This document shows positions 1 through 8,464 of a stretch of 64,000 bases of DNA, piece by piece; positions within the stretch are counted from its first letter, which is position 1, and each line of letters opens with the position of its first letter. Location of the stretch: NCBI RefSeq assembly GCF_030283205.1, contig NZ_JASNWF010000022.1:62001-126000 (forward strand), given 5' to 3'. Made by a program: the position numbers and the translations under genes. Source of the DNA: Actinomadura opuntiae. GTDB lineage: Bacteria; Actinomycetota; Actinomycetes; Streptosporangiales; Streptosporangiaceae. The notes under the pieces were generated by a model. The model searched no databases, was not told where the DNA came from, and saw only the letters and a list, made by a program, of their open reading frames with translations.

Positions 1-1
1 C

Positions 2-211
2 GCGTCGATCCTGACCCTCACCGACGCCGGCCGCGAGACGGTCGACCGGCTCACCCGGCAGGGCAGGGCCCGCTTCGCCTCCTTCGTCGCGGACTGGACC
101 GACGACGAGGTCACCGAACTGGCCCGCCTGCTGGAGAAGTTCCGCGCCTCCGCGCAGGCCGTCAACGAGAAAGAACCCCCACCCAGCGCACCTGGCTGGA
201 AAAGCCGTTAA
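2..211 (+). CDS. MarR-family transcriptional regulator, C-terminal part (5' end outside window)
   Basis: An open frame runs in from the left edge for 69 codons and stops at TAA 209-211. It contains SILTLTDAGRETVDRL, the typical end of a MarR winged helix (beta wing followed by the LTxxG turn), then a helical dimerisation tail with an acidic TDDEVTELARLLEKF stretch. The family binds DNA as a dimer and usually represses nearby transport or detoxification genes. The next gene starts only 9 bases downstream, so the two are probably co-transcribed and that membrane protein may be a target. The recognition helix lies outside the window, so the ligand class cannot be judged. Confidence 0.75.
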   Translation, partial: ASILTLTDAGRETVDRLTRQGRARFASFVADWTDDEVTELARLLEKFRASAQAVNEKEPPPSAPGWKSR

Positions 212-220
212 GGAACACCG

Positions 221-931
221 TTGAAGCGTCTCGCCACCCTCCTCCCCCTCCTGCTGGACCTGGTGGTCCCGACCGCCGGCTACTTCCTGCTCCACGCCCT
301 GGGCATGGACGACGTCTGGGCACTCACCGTCGCCGGGTCGGCCGCCGGCGTCACCACGATCTTCAACAGCATCCGCAAGCGCCGTGTCGACCTGCTGGGC
401 GCCCTGGTCTGCGCGGAACTGGCCCTGTCGGTCGTGCTCGCCCTGGTCACCGACAACCCGCGGCTCGTCCTGGCCCGTGCCGCGTTCTACCTCGCCATCG
501 GCGGAGCGGCGCTGCTGGCCTCCAGCGCGGCCGGCCGTCCGATCACCTACCCCGCGGCCGAGCCGATGGCCACCAAGGGCGACCCCGTCCGCGCCCGCGC
601 CTACGCGGCGACCTGGGACCGCTCCGCCGAGTTCCGGCGCATCCACACCCGCCTCAGCTCCTTCGTGGGGATCGGAATGCTGGCCTACGCGGCGCTGCGG
701 CTGGTCATCATCTTCACCGCCTCTTCCGTCGCCGACGCGGTCTGGGCCCAGGAGGTGCCCGGGATCATCCTGCTCGCCGGAGCGCTGCTCCTGATCCGCC
801 TCCACGTGCCCAAGCTGAGGCGCATCGTCGACGCCCAACAAGCCGCCCTCACCTCCGGCGACCAGGACCCCCACGCGGCCGACACCGAAGGCCAGGCGCG
901 TCTCGCCGCCGGCAATGGGGACAGCAGATAG
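221..931 (+). CDS. VC0807-like multi-pass inner-membrane protein, function unknown
   Basis: The 236-residue protein starts at TTG 221, with a purine-rich GGAA 7 bases upstream and only 9 bases after the preceding MarR stop. Hydrophobic segments are visible around residues 5-27, 33-50, 60-78, 82-102, 148-170 and 178-195, separated by a polar loop (about 108-145) rich in arginine. The layout and the SIRKRRVDLLGA motif after helix 2 resemble the VC0807 family of small membrane proteins, for which no activity is established. The tail is polar and cytoplasmic. The tight spacing to the MarR gene suggests one transcript and possibly a role in export or stress; that is inference. Confidence 0.7.
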   Translation: MKRLATLLPLLLDLVVPTAGYFLLHALGMDDVWALTVAGSAAGVTTIFNSIRKRRVDLLGALVCAELALSVVLALVTDNPRLVLARAAFYLAIGGAALLASSAAGRPITYPAAEPMATKGDPVRARAYAATWDRSAEFRRIHTRLSSFVGIGMLAYAALRLVIIFTASSVADAVWAQEVPGIILLAGALLLIRLHVPKLRRIVDAQQAALTSGDQDPHAADTEGQARLAAGNGDSR

Positions 932-1136
932 GCGGTCCGTGGATCATCAGCAGCTCGGCCGCCGCCGCGGCACCCCTTCGGCGGCAGAGACGGCGGCGCG
1001 GATCGCGTCCCAGTCCCCCAGCGGTTTCGAACGCCCCGGAGCGGTCGAGCGTCCGGCCCGCTCCGTCGAGGAAGGCCGCGGAGCACTAGGGTGAGCGCCG
1101 ACCTGGACAAAGGGTTTTCGACGGGGGATACCGCTC

Positions 1137-1823
1137 ATGGACGCACTGATCTTCAATCTGACCACCGCGGCGCTGATGGTGCTGATGTTCAAGGCCGGCA
1201 CGGCCCTGGTGGGTCAGGACCCGCTGCGCCGGCGTCCGATCCCCTGGGCGGCGGTCGCCCTGACCGTGCTCGCGATCGCCGCCGTCGTCCTCCAGCACCT
1301 CTGGTCCGGTGCGATGGGAGCCCTTGACGACGATCCGAGCAAGTCCGGCTGGTGGCGTGTGCTGACCTCCGTCTTCATGCAGAACGGAGGAATCATGGGC
1401 GTCGCCTGGAACATCGCCACCCTCGCCGTCATCGCGGCCCTGGCCCAGTGGTTCTGGCGGAGCCCGGTGATGCTGGCCCTGTTCCTGGCGGGCATTCTCC
1501 TCCCGCAGCACATCGACGCGCTCTTCGGGCAGGCGGACCGCAGCACTGATCCCCGCAACTTCGCCGGAAGCTCGGGAGCGACGTATTTCCTGGGCTCCAC
1601 TCTGGCGGCCGGCCTCCTGTGGTTCGCCTCCAGCCGCGCCGACCGCCTCCTTGCACTCAGCGTGCCGGTCCTCGGCCTGGCCCTGTGGATCGCCCAGAGC
1701 AACGGCCACGGACTGGTGGCCGTGTACGGTTTCGCCCTCGGAGCCGCGGTCGTGCCTCTCGCGCGCCGGTTCCCACGCTTCAGCCCCGCGCCCGCGCCCG
1801 CCGGCGCCGCGTCGCAGCCGTAG
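1137..1823 (+). CDS. Rhomboid-like intramembrane protein
   Basis: The 228-residue polytopic protein starts at ATG 1137 with a GGGGG stretch 8 bases upstream. Three features match the rhomboid serine protease fold: an Asn-containing helix after a loop (GVAWNIATL), a GSSGAT motif at the start of a later helix, where rhomboids carry the nucleophile in GxSG, and NGHGLVAVYGFALGA near the C-terminus, where they carry the catalytic His. The usual HxxxN oxyanion motif is not complete, so it may be a diverged or inactive relative. A possible -10 element TAGGGT lies at 1087-1092. Substrates cannot be guessed from context; the next genes are a two-component system. Confidence 0.6.
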   Translation: MDALIFNLTTAALMVLMFKAGTALVGQDPLRRRPIPWAAVALTVLAIAAVVLQHLWSGAMGALDDDPSKSGWWRVLTSVFMQNGGIMGVAWNIATLAVIAALAQWFWRSPVMLALFLAGILLPQHIDALFGQADRSTDPRNFAGSSGATYFLGSTLAAGLLWFASSRADRLLALSVPVLGLALWIAQSNGHGLVAVYGFALGAAVVPLARRFPRFSPAPAPAGAASQP

Positions 1824-1933
1824 AGAAGACCATCGCGACTGTTCTGGTTCGTCGAGCTTCTGGGGGTTTGCCCTACCATGATCACCGGGCGGGCACCGTG
1901 GGCAGCGGAGGCCGGGGGCGGGAAGTTGGAGAC

Positions 1934-3226
1934 ATGAGCGAAGCATCTGTGGCCTCACCGCCCACCACCCGCCCCTCGCAGACTTTCGGTCGGTTCGGCC
2001 GCGAACTGGTGTACCTGCTGTCCGGAGCGCCCGTCGGAGCCGCCGCCTTCGCGGTCGCGATCGCCGGGCTCGCCGCGGGCGCCTCGACGCTCGTCATCGT
2101 CCTGGGGGTGCCCCTGCTCGTCGGGACGCTGGCCGCGGCGCGGGCGTTCGCGCGGCTGGAGCGAAGCCAGGTGGAGCGGGCGACCGGACGGGCCCTGCCT
2201 CCGCACCACTACCGGCACACCGAGGAGACCGGGCTCGCCGGGCTGCTGCGCGCGGTGCGCGAACCCCAGTCGTGGCGCGACCTGGTCCACATGGTCGTGG
2301 CGTTCCCGGTCCGGGTGACGACCTTCTGCGTCGCGATCGCCTGGACGCTGGGCGGCGTCGCGGAGTTGTCGTACGCGCTGTGGTCGTGGCCGATCCCGCG
2401 CGACCCCGGCAAGACCGGTGTGCTCGACCTGGCGTTCGGCATCTCCTCGCGCGGTGCGGACATCGCGTTCAACATGGGGGTCGGCGTCGTGCTGCTCGCC
2501 ACCGCCGTCCCGGTCGTCCGCGGGCTCGCCGCCCTCCAGACCTCGCTGGCGCGGGCGCTGCTGACCAACCAGACCGCCGCGCTGCAGGCCCGGACCGCGC
2601 AGCTCGCGGCCGGCCGTCGCAGCGCGGTCGCCGCCGAGGCCCACACCCTGCGCCGGCTGGAGCGCGACCTGCACGACGGTCCGCAGCAGCGGCTCGTCCG
2701 GCTCAACATGGACCTGGAGACCGTCGCGCGGCGCCTGGACGACGACCCCGAGCGCGCCAGGCCGCTGGTCGAGGACATGATCGAGCAGAGCCGGGAAGCG
2801 CTGTCGGAGGTGCGCGCCCTGTCGCGCGGCATCGCCCCGCCGATCCTCGCCGACCGCGGCCTCGCGGCGGCGCTGTCCGCGGCGGCGGGCCGCTGCCCGG
2901 TCCCGGTGTCGCTGGAGGTCGACCTGCCAGGCCGGCGCTACGCGGCCATCGTCGAGAACACCGTCTACTACGTCGTGACCGAAGCCCTGGCCAACATCGC
3001 CAAGCACGCCCGGGCGACGCGGTGCGCCGTCGTCGTCACCTCCGACCAGGCGGCACTGCACGTCCGGGTCGACGACGACGGCCGTGGCGGCGCCCATCCG
3101 GGCAAGGGCCACGGCCTGGTCGGCCTCGCCGACCGGCTGGCCGCCGTCGAAGGGACGCTCGACATCACCAGTCCGTCCGGAGGGCCGACCGTGCTGACGG
3201 CGGTCGTCCCGCTCGCGGGCCACTGA
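1934..3226 (+). CDS. Sensor histidine kinase, HisKA_3/NarL-type
   Basis: The 430-residue protein starts at ATG 1934 with GGAAG-type ribosome-binding bases upstream; longer in-frame readings lack a start signal. The N-terminal half is a membrane sensor region with hydrophobic pairs near residues 30-70 and 120-200, resembling the putative sensor domain of actinobacterial kinases. A dimerisation helix follows with the phospho-acceptor His247 in the motif RDLHDGPQQRLV. The C-terminal ATPase domain shows the N box (TEALANIAKHA), the G1 box (DDDGRGG) and the G2 box (GKGHGLVGLADR). It overlaps the response-regulator gene by one base (TGATG), so the two are translationally coupled and form one two-component system. 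The signal is unknown. Confidence 0.93.
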   Translation: MSEASVASPPTTRPSQTFGRFGRELVYLLSGAPVGAAAFAVAIAGLAAGASTLVIVLGVPLLVGTLAAARAFARLERSQVERATGRALPPHHYRHTEETGLAGLLRAVREPQSWRDLVHMVVAFPVRVTTFCVAIAWTLGGVAELSYALWSWPIPRDPGKTGVLDLAFGISSRGADIAFNMGVGVVLLATAVPVVRGLAALQTSLARALLTNQTAALQARTAQLAAGRRSAVAAEAHTLRRLERDLHDGPQQRLVRLNMDLETVARRLDDDPERARPLVEDMIEQSREALSEVRALSRGIAPPILADRGLAAALSAAAGRCPVPVSLEVDLPGRRYAAIVENTVYYVVTEALANIAKHARATRCAVVVTSDQAALHVRVDDDGRGGAHPGKGHGLVGLADRLAAVEGTLDITSPSGGPTVLTAVVPLAGH

Positions 3227-3876
3227 TGCGCGTCGTCCTGGCGGAGGACTCGCTGCTGCTGCGCGAGGGCCTGGTCCGCCTCCTGCAGGAGGCGGGCGCC
3301 GAGGTGGTGGCCGCGGTCGGCGACGGGTCCGCGCTGGTCGAGGCCGCGGCCGCGCACCGGCCCGACGTCGCGGTGGTCGACGTGCGGATGCCGCCCACCT
3401 TCACCGACGAGGGACTGCGGGCGGCCCTGCGGATCCGCCGGGACCTGCCCGGCACCGCGATCCTGGTGCTGTCGCAGTACGTCGAGGAGAGCTACGCCGA
3501 AGACCTGCTCGCCGACGGCGGCGGGGTCGGCTACCTGCTCAAGGACCGGGTCGCCAAGCTGACCGAGCTGTCGGACGCCCTCGCCCGCGTCGTCGCCGGT
3601 GAGACGGTCCTCGACTCCGAAGTGGTCGCGGCCCTGTTCGCCCACCGGCGCCGCCGCGACCCCCTGGCCGGGATCACCGCGCGCGAACGCCAGGTGCTGG
3701 CCCTGATGGCCGAGGGCCGCCGCAACAGCGCCATCGGACGCACCCTCGACCTGAGCGCCGGGACCGTGGAGAAGCACATCTCGGCGATCTTCGACAAGCT
3801 CGGCCTCCCGCCCTCGGCCGACGACCACCGCAGGGTCATGGCGGTTCTCGCCTGGCTCCGCGACGGCCCGGCATAG
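3226..3876 (+). CDS. NarL/FixJ-type response regulator
   Basis: The 216-residue protein has an N-terminal receiver domain with acidic pocket residues Glu7/Asp8, phospho-acceptor Asp52 in VVDVRMPP, and the conserved Lys in GYLLKDRV. A LuxR-type helix-turn-helix lies at about residues 147-205 (ITARERQVLALMAEGRRNSAIGRTLD, then TVEKHISAIFDKLGL). Its start codon overlaps the stop of the upstream kinase gene, which identifies its partner. Phosphorylation by that kinase would switch DNA binding. The C-terminal stretch SADDHRRVMAVLAWLR is typical of the partner of a sensor-domain kinase in actinobacteria. No target promoter can be assigned here. Confidence 0.95.
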   Translation: MRVVLAEDSLLLREGLVRLLQEAGAEVVAAVGDGSALVEAAAAHRPDVAVVDVRMPPTFTDEGLRAALRIRRDLPGTAILVLSQYVEESYAEDLLADGGGVGYLLKDRVAKLTELSDALARVVAGETVLDSEVVAALFAHRRRRDPLAGITARERQVLALMAEGRRNSAIGRTLDLSAGTVEKHISAIFDKLGLPPSADDHRRVMAVLAWLRDGPA

Positions 3877-3938
3877 CCCGGCGGGTATCGAAGGGACCGC
3901 CCGAGGCGGAGGGGCGCGGGCCGGGTGCGCCGATGCAA

Positions 3939-3990
3939 CGGCGTCCGGTGCGGTCTGGGCCTTGAAGGCCTTGGACCACACCGGACGCCG
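3939..3990. terminator. Bidirectional stem-loop terminator
   Basis: A perfect 12-bp stem (CGGCGTCCGGTG at 3939-3950 pairs with 3979-3990) encloses a second small hairpin built on GGCC arms around a TTGAA loop. It sits between the convergent response-regulator and SnoaL-like genes, where a shared terminator is expected. There is no T-tract, which is usual in this GC range. Confidence 0.7.
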
Positions 3991-4001
3991 GGTGCGAAGG
4001 G

Positions 4002-4391
4002 TCAGTTGGCGAGTTGGGCCTGGAAGACGGCGCTGTTGAAGTAGGCCCTGGCTTCCTTGATCAGGCCGGTGTCGTCGAGCTCGTAGACGTTGATGCCCGA
4101 CCAGTTGACCGGCTTGCCGTCCAGGGCGACGGCGGCTCCGCGCCAGAACACCGCGACCTGGTTGCCGACGGTGTGGGCCTCCAGCGGGGTCAGGCCAAGG
4201 AAGGGCTGGAAGTTGGGCAGCACCGAGGCGATGAACCGGTGGATGGCGGCGCGGCCGGTGATGGGCGGCCGACCGACCGGGTCGTGGAAGACGCCGTCCT
4301 CGGCGAACGCCGCCGCCCAGGCGTCGGCGTCCCGGTTCTGGGAGGCGGCGAAGAACTGCAGGACACTGGCGGGCATGGCCGGGAAGGTCAT
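4002..4391 (-). CDS. SnoaL-like (NTF2-fold) small protein
   Basis: The 129-residue protein starts at ATG 4391, preceded closely by AGGAG. It has the alpha+beta cone layout of the SnoaL/NTF2 superfamily: an N-terminal helix (SVLQFFAASQNRDADAWAAAFAEDGVFHDPVG), the PPITGRAAIHRFI helix, then long strands ending in NVYELDDTGLIKEARAYFN. Relatives include polyketide cyclases, ketosteroid isomerases and non-enzymatic binding proteins, so the activity is open. It lies 34 bases after the MFS gene on the same strand, so both are probably one operon under the TetR operator at 5700-5763. It might modify or bind the exported compound; that is inference. Confidence 0.8.
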   Translation of the reverse strand: MTFPAMPASVLQFFAASQNRDADAWAAAFAEDGVFHDPVGRPPITGRAAIHRFIASVLPNFQPFLGLTPLEAHTVGNQVAVFWRGAAVALDGKPVNWSGINVYELDDTGLIKEARAYFNSAVFQAQLAN

Positions 4392-4425
4392 GATTCTCCT
4401 TGTGATGAGGACGGGGCCAACAGGG

Positions 4426-5682
4426 TCAGGACGTCGTCGCGCGGTGGCGGCGGTCATGGCGGCGGGCGGCGGGCAGGACCGCGAGCCCGGCCAGCGCCAG
4501 CAGGGCTTGCAGGGCGCAGGCGCCGATCCAGCCGCAGGCGCCATAGGAGGCGCTCGCCGCGGCCGCGCACAGCGCTCCGCCGAGGAAGACCGCGACCATG
4601 TAGACGGTGTTGGCGCGGCTGCGGGCCTGCGGGAGGAAGGCGAAGATGCGGGCCTGGTTGGCGATCTGGCTCCACTGCACGGCGACGTTGGCCAGCACGA
4701 TCGCGGCGACCATGAAGGCCGTCATGGTCCCTCCCAGCGCATAGCACCCGGCCGCGACCAGCATCATCGCCAGGGCGGCGGTGATGATCGGCAGGGCGCC
4801 GCGACGGTCGATGAAGCGGCCCGACCAGGGCGCGGCCAGCGCACCGGCCAACCCCAGCAGGCCGAACAGCCCGGCGGTGGCGCTGCTGAAGCGGTAGTGC
4901 TGGGTCAGCACCAGCACCAGTGTCGTCCAAGTGGCGCTGTAGGCCCCGAACAGGCTGGCGTGCAGCAGGCACGCCTGCCGTAGCGCCGGTTCGGTCCGCA
5001 GCAGCCGCGGCAGCGACGCGAGCAGCCGGCCGTACCCGGCCCCGTCCGTGGGAGGCGGCTTGCGGGCGGGTTCGCGGGGTAGCAGCAGCACCGTCACCAG
5101 TCCGGTGACGGCGGTGAGCGCGGCGGCCACCAGGTACACCGCGCGCCAGCCCAGCACCTCGCCTACCGCGCCGCCCACCACGCGGGAGCCGATGATGCCG
5201 GTCATCAGGCCGATCTGGACGCCCGCCACGACCGAGGCCCGCCGCTCCGGCGGGGCCAGCTCCGCGGCCAGGGGGACCAGGATCTGGGGGACCACGGTGA
5301 CGCCGCCGACCAACGCGGTGGCCGCGGCCAGCACCGCCAGGCCCGGCGCGGCGGCGGCCAGCAGCAGCGCCGCCACCGTCGCCCCCAGCAGCACGGTCAG
5401 CAGTGGACGGCGTCGCCGCACGTCCCCCAGCGGCACCAGGAACAGGATCCCGGCCGCGTAACCGAACTGGGCGCAGGTCACCACGGTCCCGGCCGCCGAG
5501 GCCGACACCCCCAGGCTCCGGGTGAACAGGGACAGCAGCGGCTGGGCCAGGTAGACGTTGGCGACGGTGGCGCCGCTGCACACCGCCATCGCCGTGAACA
5601 ACACCGGCCGCACCGCCCCCTTCCACGGCCGCTCGCGGCGTGCGGCGGGCGGGGCGGGATGAAGAGCGTCCGTTGGGGACAC
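4426..5682 (-). CDS. MFS transporter, probable drug efflux
   Basis: The 418-residue protein starts at GTG 5682, chosen because GGAAGGAG lies directly upstream; longer readings would run through the operator region. About twelve hydrophobic helices are visible, with the MFS motif A-like loop between helices 2 and 3 (PLGDVRRRRPLL) and a related loop in the second half (GRFIDRRGALP). The family moves small solutes by proton antiport. A TetR gene is divergent, and both promoters share an inverted operator, the classical layout of an inducible efflux pump. The substrate is unknown. The SnoaL-like gene follows in the same operon. Confidence 0.9.
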   Translation of the reverse strand: MSPTDALHPAPPAARRERPWKGAVRPVLFTAMAVCSGATVANVYLAQPLLSLFTRSLGVSASAAGTVVTCAQFGYAAGILFLVPLGDVRRRRPLLTVLLGATVAALLLAAAAPGLAVLAAATALVGGVTVVPQILVPLAAELAPPERRASVVAGVQIGLMTGIIGSRVVGGAVGEVLGWRAVYLVAAALTAVTGLVTVLLLPREPARKPPPTDGAGYGRLLASLPRLLRTEPALRQACLLHASLFGAYSATWTTLVLVLTQHYRFSSATAGLFGLLGLAGALAAPWSGRFIDRRGALPIITAALAMMLVAAGCYALGGTMTAFMVAAIVLANVAVQWSQIANQARIFAFLPQARSRANTVYMVAVFLGGALCAAAASASYGACGWIGACALQALLALAGLAVLPAARRHDRRHRATTS

Positions 5683-5699
5683 GGCACTCCTTCCAATCG

Positions 5700-5763
5700 A
5701 ACGAACTGGATGGTTCGAACCGTAGACGAGGTGGTGCGAGCGGGTCAAACGATCCAGTTCGTT
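5700..5763. promoter_or_regulatory. Paired operator between MFS and TetR genes
   Basis: AACGAACTGGAT at 5700-5711 is repeated as a perfect inverted copy at 5752-5763. The left copy is also part of a local palindrome with GAAC (5703-5706) and GTTC (5713-5716). The right copy ends on the first base of the -10-like TACCAT (5763-5768) of the TetR gene, and the left copy lies about 20 bases upstream of the MFS start. A TetR dimer at each site could repress both genes. No binding data are implied. Confidence 0.65.
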
Positions 5764-5774
5764 ACCATGCGGGG

Positions 5775-6344
5775 ATGGCCTACGACTCCAGCGCGACCAA
5801 GGCGCGCATCCTGGCCGCGGCGGCCGCGGAGTTCGCCGAGCATGGCGTCGCCGGGGCCCGCGTGGACCGCATCGCCGCCGCCGCCCAGGCCAACAAGCGC
5901 GCCATCTATGACTACTTCGGCGACAAGAAGCAGCTGTTCGCCGCCGTACTGGAACGCCTGATGGCCGAGCTCGCCCAGGCCGTCCCGCCCGGCGAGGAGG
6001 ACCTGCCCGCCTACGCCGAACGGCTGTTCGACTACCACCAGGCGCACCCCGAAGCGCTGCGCCTGCTGCTGTGGGAGGCCCTGGAACTGGGCGACCAACC
6101 CGTCCCCGGCGAGGAGGCCCGCACCCGGCACTACCAGGACAAGCTGCACGCCACTCAGGTCCTCGGCGCCCCCGGCGACGCCCGCACCCGCCTGTTCTTC
6201 ACCCTGGGCCTGGTGGGCTGGACGCTGGCCATGCCGCAGGTGCGCCGCATGATCCTGGGCCCCGACCACACCCCCGCCCAACTCCGCTCCGCCGTAGCCC
6301 ACGCCGTCGAAGCACTGACCCAGAACCCCTCTCCGCCCACCTGA
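5775..6344 (+). CDS. TetR-family regulator of the divergent MFS operon
   Basis: The 189-residue protein has an N-terminal helix-turn-helix (TKARILAAAAAEFAEHGVAGARVDRIAAAAQANKRAIYDYFGDKKQLFAAVL, about residues 8-58) followed by an all-helical ligand-binding region. The QANKRAIYDYFGDKK recognition segment is typical of TetR proteins that control efflux pumps. The start is ATG 5775; the -10-like TACCAT ends six bases earlier, so the mRNA may be leaderless. It is divergent from the MFS gene with a 92-base shared control region. The following 204 bases (6345-6548) contain no gene I can support. Confidence 0.9.
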   Translation: MAYDSSATKARILAAAAAEFAEHGVAGARVDRIAAAAQANKRAIYDYFGDKKQLFAAVLERLMAELAQAVPPGEEDLPAYAERLFDYHQAHPEALRLLLWEALELGDQPVPGEEARTRHYQDKLHATQVLGAPGDARTRLFFTLGLVGWTLAMPQVRRMILGPDHTPAQLRSAVAHAVEALTQNPSPPT

Positions 6345-6548
6345 TGCTGAACGCGCAAGGCAGCGTGCCGGTAAGAAGCGTGTCGTGAGCCCCAAACCGC
6401 GTTGATCTTGCCGTGATTTGGCTGGTCGATGCTGGGCGGCTATGCCGAGCGGCGCGGCATTGTTGTTCTCACCGGCTTCTTGGCGGGTTGCGGTGACGAT
6501 GTCGTGTCCGGAGCGGGACGATCCGCGGCTCGGCTCGAGTGCTTTGGG

Positions 6549-7118
6549 TCAGGGCTGGTCGTCCGCAAGAGCGATTGCGCGCGTCTCGGGAACTCCGAGC
6601 ATCAGCAGGCTCGTGATCGTCGCTGCTCGGGCGCCGAGGGTTCCGTTCGACAGGTCGCTGTCCGCGATGGCGAACACGGCGCCGTAGGCGACCTGGCTCA
6701 GAATGCCCGCCGGCAGGTGCTGTGCGAACACGTCGCTGTCCTGGCCTCGTTTGACGAGGTCGGCGAGGAGTTCATCGACTGGTCCGAGCAGGCCGTGGAT
6801 CGCCTCGCCGTACTCGCCGCGGCGCAGCGCCAACAGCACTCGGTACCGGTGCGCCACCGGCCAGAGGCGGGCGATGAATTCGGCCCACGTCGCGTCCGCT
6901 TCAGCGTTGGAGGCGTTGACTTCGGTGAGCACGGCTGTCATCTCGGTGACGGCCCGTTCGGTGAGTGTCCGGACCAGGTCGAGGCGCGAGGGGAAATGGC
7001 CGTAGACGGTGCGGCGGACGACGCCGGCAGCGGAGGCGATGTCGCCCATTCCGGCGTCGGGGTTCTGTCCCAGCACGTCGAGGGCGACGTCGAGGATGCG
7101 ATCGCGTGTCTCGTTCAT
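6549..7118 (-). CDS. TetR-family regulator of the divergent epoxide hydrolase
   Basis: The 189-residue protein has a TetR helix-turn-helix at residues 3-50 (RDRILDVALDVLGQNPDAGMGDIASAAGVVRRTVYGHFPSRLDLVRTL) and a helical C-terminal ligand domain. I place the start at ATG 7118, just before the first HTH helix; GTG 7148 in the same frame would add ten residues and is a fair alternative, because neither has a clear ribosome-binding site. Three palindromic operators fill the intergenic region to the epoxide hydrolase gene, so this protein most likely represses both genes until an epoxide or related ligand binds. The ligand is inferred from context only. Confidence 0.88.
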   Translation of the reverse strand: MNETRDRILDVALDVLGQNPDAGMGDIASAAGVVRRTVYGHFPSRLDLVRTLTERAVTEMTAVLTEVNASNAEADATWAEFIARLWPVAHRYRVLLALRRGEYGEAIHGLLGPVDELLADLVKRGQDSDVFAQHLPAGILSQVAYGAVFAIADSDLSNGTLGARAATITSLLMLGVPETRAIALADDQP

Positions 7119-7158
7119 CGAGCGCGCGCGGGAGGACTCGGCGGGCACGACATCATTG

Positions 7159-7229
7159 TTGCACACCAGTGTGCAATGAATCACACTGCACACTCGTGTG
7201 CAACGAACTAGACTGCACACCAGTGTGCA
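7159..7229. promoter_or_regulatory. Three identical-phase TetR-type operators
   Basis: Three palindromes share arms TGCACAC and GTGTGCA around a two-base centre: 7159-7176 (TTGCACACCAGTGTGCAA), 7187-7202 and 7214-7229. Their centres lie at 7167.5, 7194.5 and 7221.5, exactly 27 bases apart. They occupy the control region between the divergent TetR and epoxide hydrolase genes. The match of arms and the regular spacing are read directly; binding by the adjacent TetR is inferred. Confidence 0.85.
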
Positions 7230-7272
7230 ACGGAGAGTTGCGCTGTGCTTCGAAGCTCAGGAGAACAAGGCG

Positions 7273-8436
7273 ATGACCGCACCGACGCCGCCGACCTCGA
7301 CCCACGTCCGCCCGTTCACCGTCTCGATCTCGGATTCGGAGATCGACGACGTGAAGCAGCGACTGGCCAGAACTCGATGGCCGGATCCGGAAACGGTGGG
7401 CGACTGGTCGCAAGGGGTTCGCGTAGAGAACGCCAGATCTCTGGTCGACTACTGGGAGCGCGGCTACGACTGGCGGCGCTTCGAGTCCGGCCTCAACCGC
7501 TTCCCCCAATTCCTGACCGAGATCGATGGGCTGGACATCCACTTCATCCACGTCAGGTCCAAGAACCCCAACGCGATGCCGCTGATACTCACGCACGGAT
7601 GGCCGGGCTCGATCGTCGAGTTCCTGAAGCTGATCGGCCCGCTGACCGATCCGGTCTCGTTCGGAGGGGACGCCGCCGATTCATTCGACGTCGTCGTCCC
7701 GTCACTCCCCGGGTTCGGGTTCTCCCAGAAGCCCACGGAGACCGGATGGACCGTATCGCGCATCGCAAGCGCGTGGGTGGAGCTGATGAAACGTCTCGGC
7801 TACACCAGATGGGCCGCCCAAGGCGGCGATTGGGGTGCCGTCGTCACCACCGCCCTCGGGGCCATGCAACCTGAGGGGCTTCTCGGAATTCATCTGAACA
7901 CCCAGTACGCCTTTCCCGCACAGCTACCCGACACCTTGTCGCCCGAACAGCGCTACGCCGTGGAGACCCTCGCCCTCTACACCGGCGATCTCGGTGGGTC
8001 GAACCACCTTCAGGGCACGAAGCCGGAGACCGTCGGATTCGCCCTGGCGGACTCTCCCGCCGGTCAGGCAGCCTGGATCTACGAGAAGTTCCAGTCCAAG
8101 ACCGACAACCACGGGCTCGCCGAGGACGCCCTCAGCATCGACGACATGCTCGATGCGATATCCCTGTACTGGTTCACCAACAGCGCAGCGTCGTCCGGCC
8201 GCATCTACTGGGAGAACAAATCGGCCACCCTCGCCGGCCCGAAACTGACGCTTCCGGTCGCGGTGACCGTCTTCCCGAGGGACATCCCACGCCTGCCACG
8301 AAGCTGGATCGAAGACACCTACAGCAATCTGATCCACTACGGCGAGGCCGACAAGGGCGGGCACTTCGCGGCCTTGGAACAGCCCGAGATCCTGGTCAGC
8401 GAAATCCGCACCGGCCTGCGCACCCTTCGTCCCTGA
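7273..8436 (+). CDS. Epoxide hydrolase (EHN domain plus alpha/beta hydrolase)
   Basis: The 387-residue enzyme opens an epoxide to a diol through a covalent ester. An N-terminal epoxide hydrolase domain (about residues 12-120, with RLARTRWPDPE and YWRRGYDWR-like segments) precedes the alpha/beta hydrolase core. Visible catalytic elements are HGWPGS at 109-114 (oxyanion hole), nucleophile Asp186 in GGDWGAV, and His364 in KGGHFAALEQPE. The length matches the juvenile-hormone/limonoid-type epoxide hydrolase family. The start is ATG 7273, with GGAGAACAAGG upstream. Three TetR operators precede it, so expression is probably induced by substrate through the divergent regulator. Roles in hydrocarbon or natural-product detoxification are both possible. 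Confidence 0.93.
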   Translation: MTAPTPPTSTHVRPFTVSISDSEIDDVKQRLARTRWPDPETVGDWSQGVRVENARSLVDYWERGYDWRRFESGLNRFPQFLTEIDGLDIHFIHVRSKNPNAMPLILTHGWPGSIVEFLKLIGPLTDPVSFGGDAADSFDVVVPSLPGFGFSQKPTETGWTVSRIASAWVELMKRLGYTRWAAQGGDWGAVVTTALGAMQPEGLLGIHLNTQYAFPAQLPDTLSPEQRYAVETLALYTGDLGGSNHLQGTKPETVGFALADSPAGQAAWIYEKFQSKTDNHGLAEDALSIDDMLDAISLYWFTNSAASSGRIYWENKSATLAGPKLTLPVAVTVFPRDIPRLPRSWIEDTYSNLIHYGEADKGGHFAALEQPEILVSEIRTGLRTLRP

Positions 8437-8464
8437 CGCCAACGCGCCAACTCAGGACCGCATG

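Noticed and set aside
1619..1933. An N-terminal extension of the histidine kinase
   Set aside because: The extra residues are read out of frame through the end of the rhomboid-like gene; ATG 1934 has a ribosome-binding site.
6345..6548. Possible insertion-sequence remnant between two TetR genes
   Set aside because: The stretch looks unlike its surroundings, but I found no transposase motif or terminal repeats.
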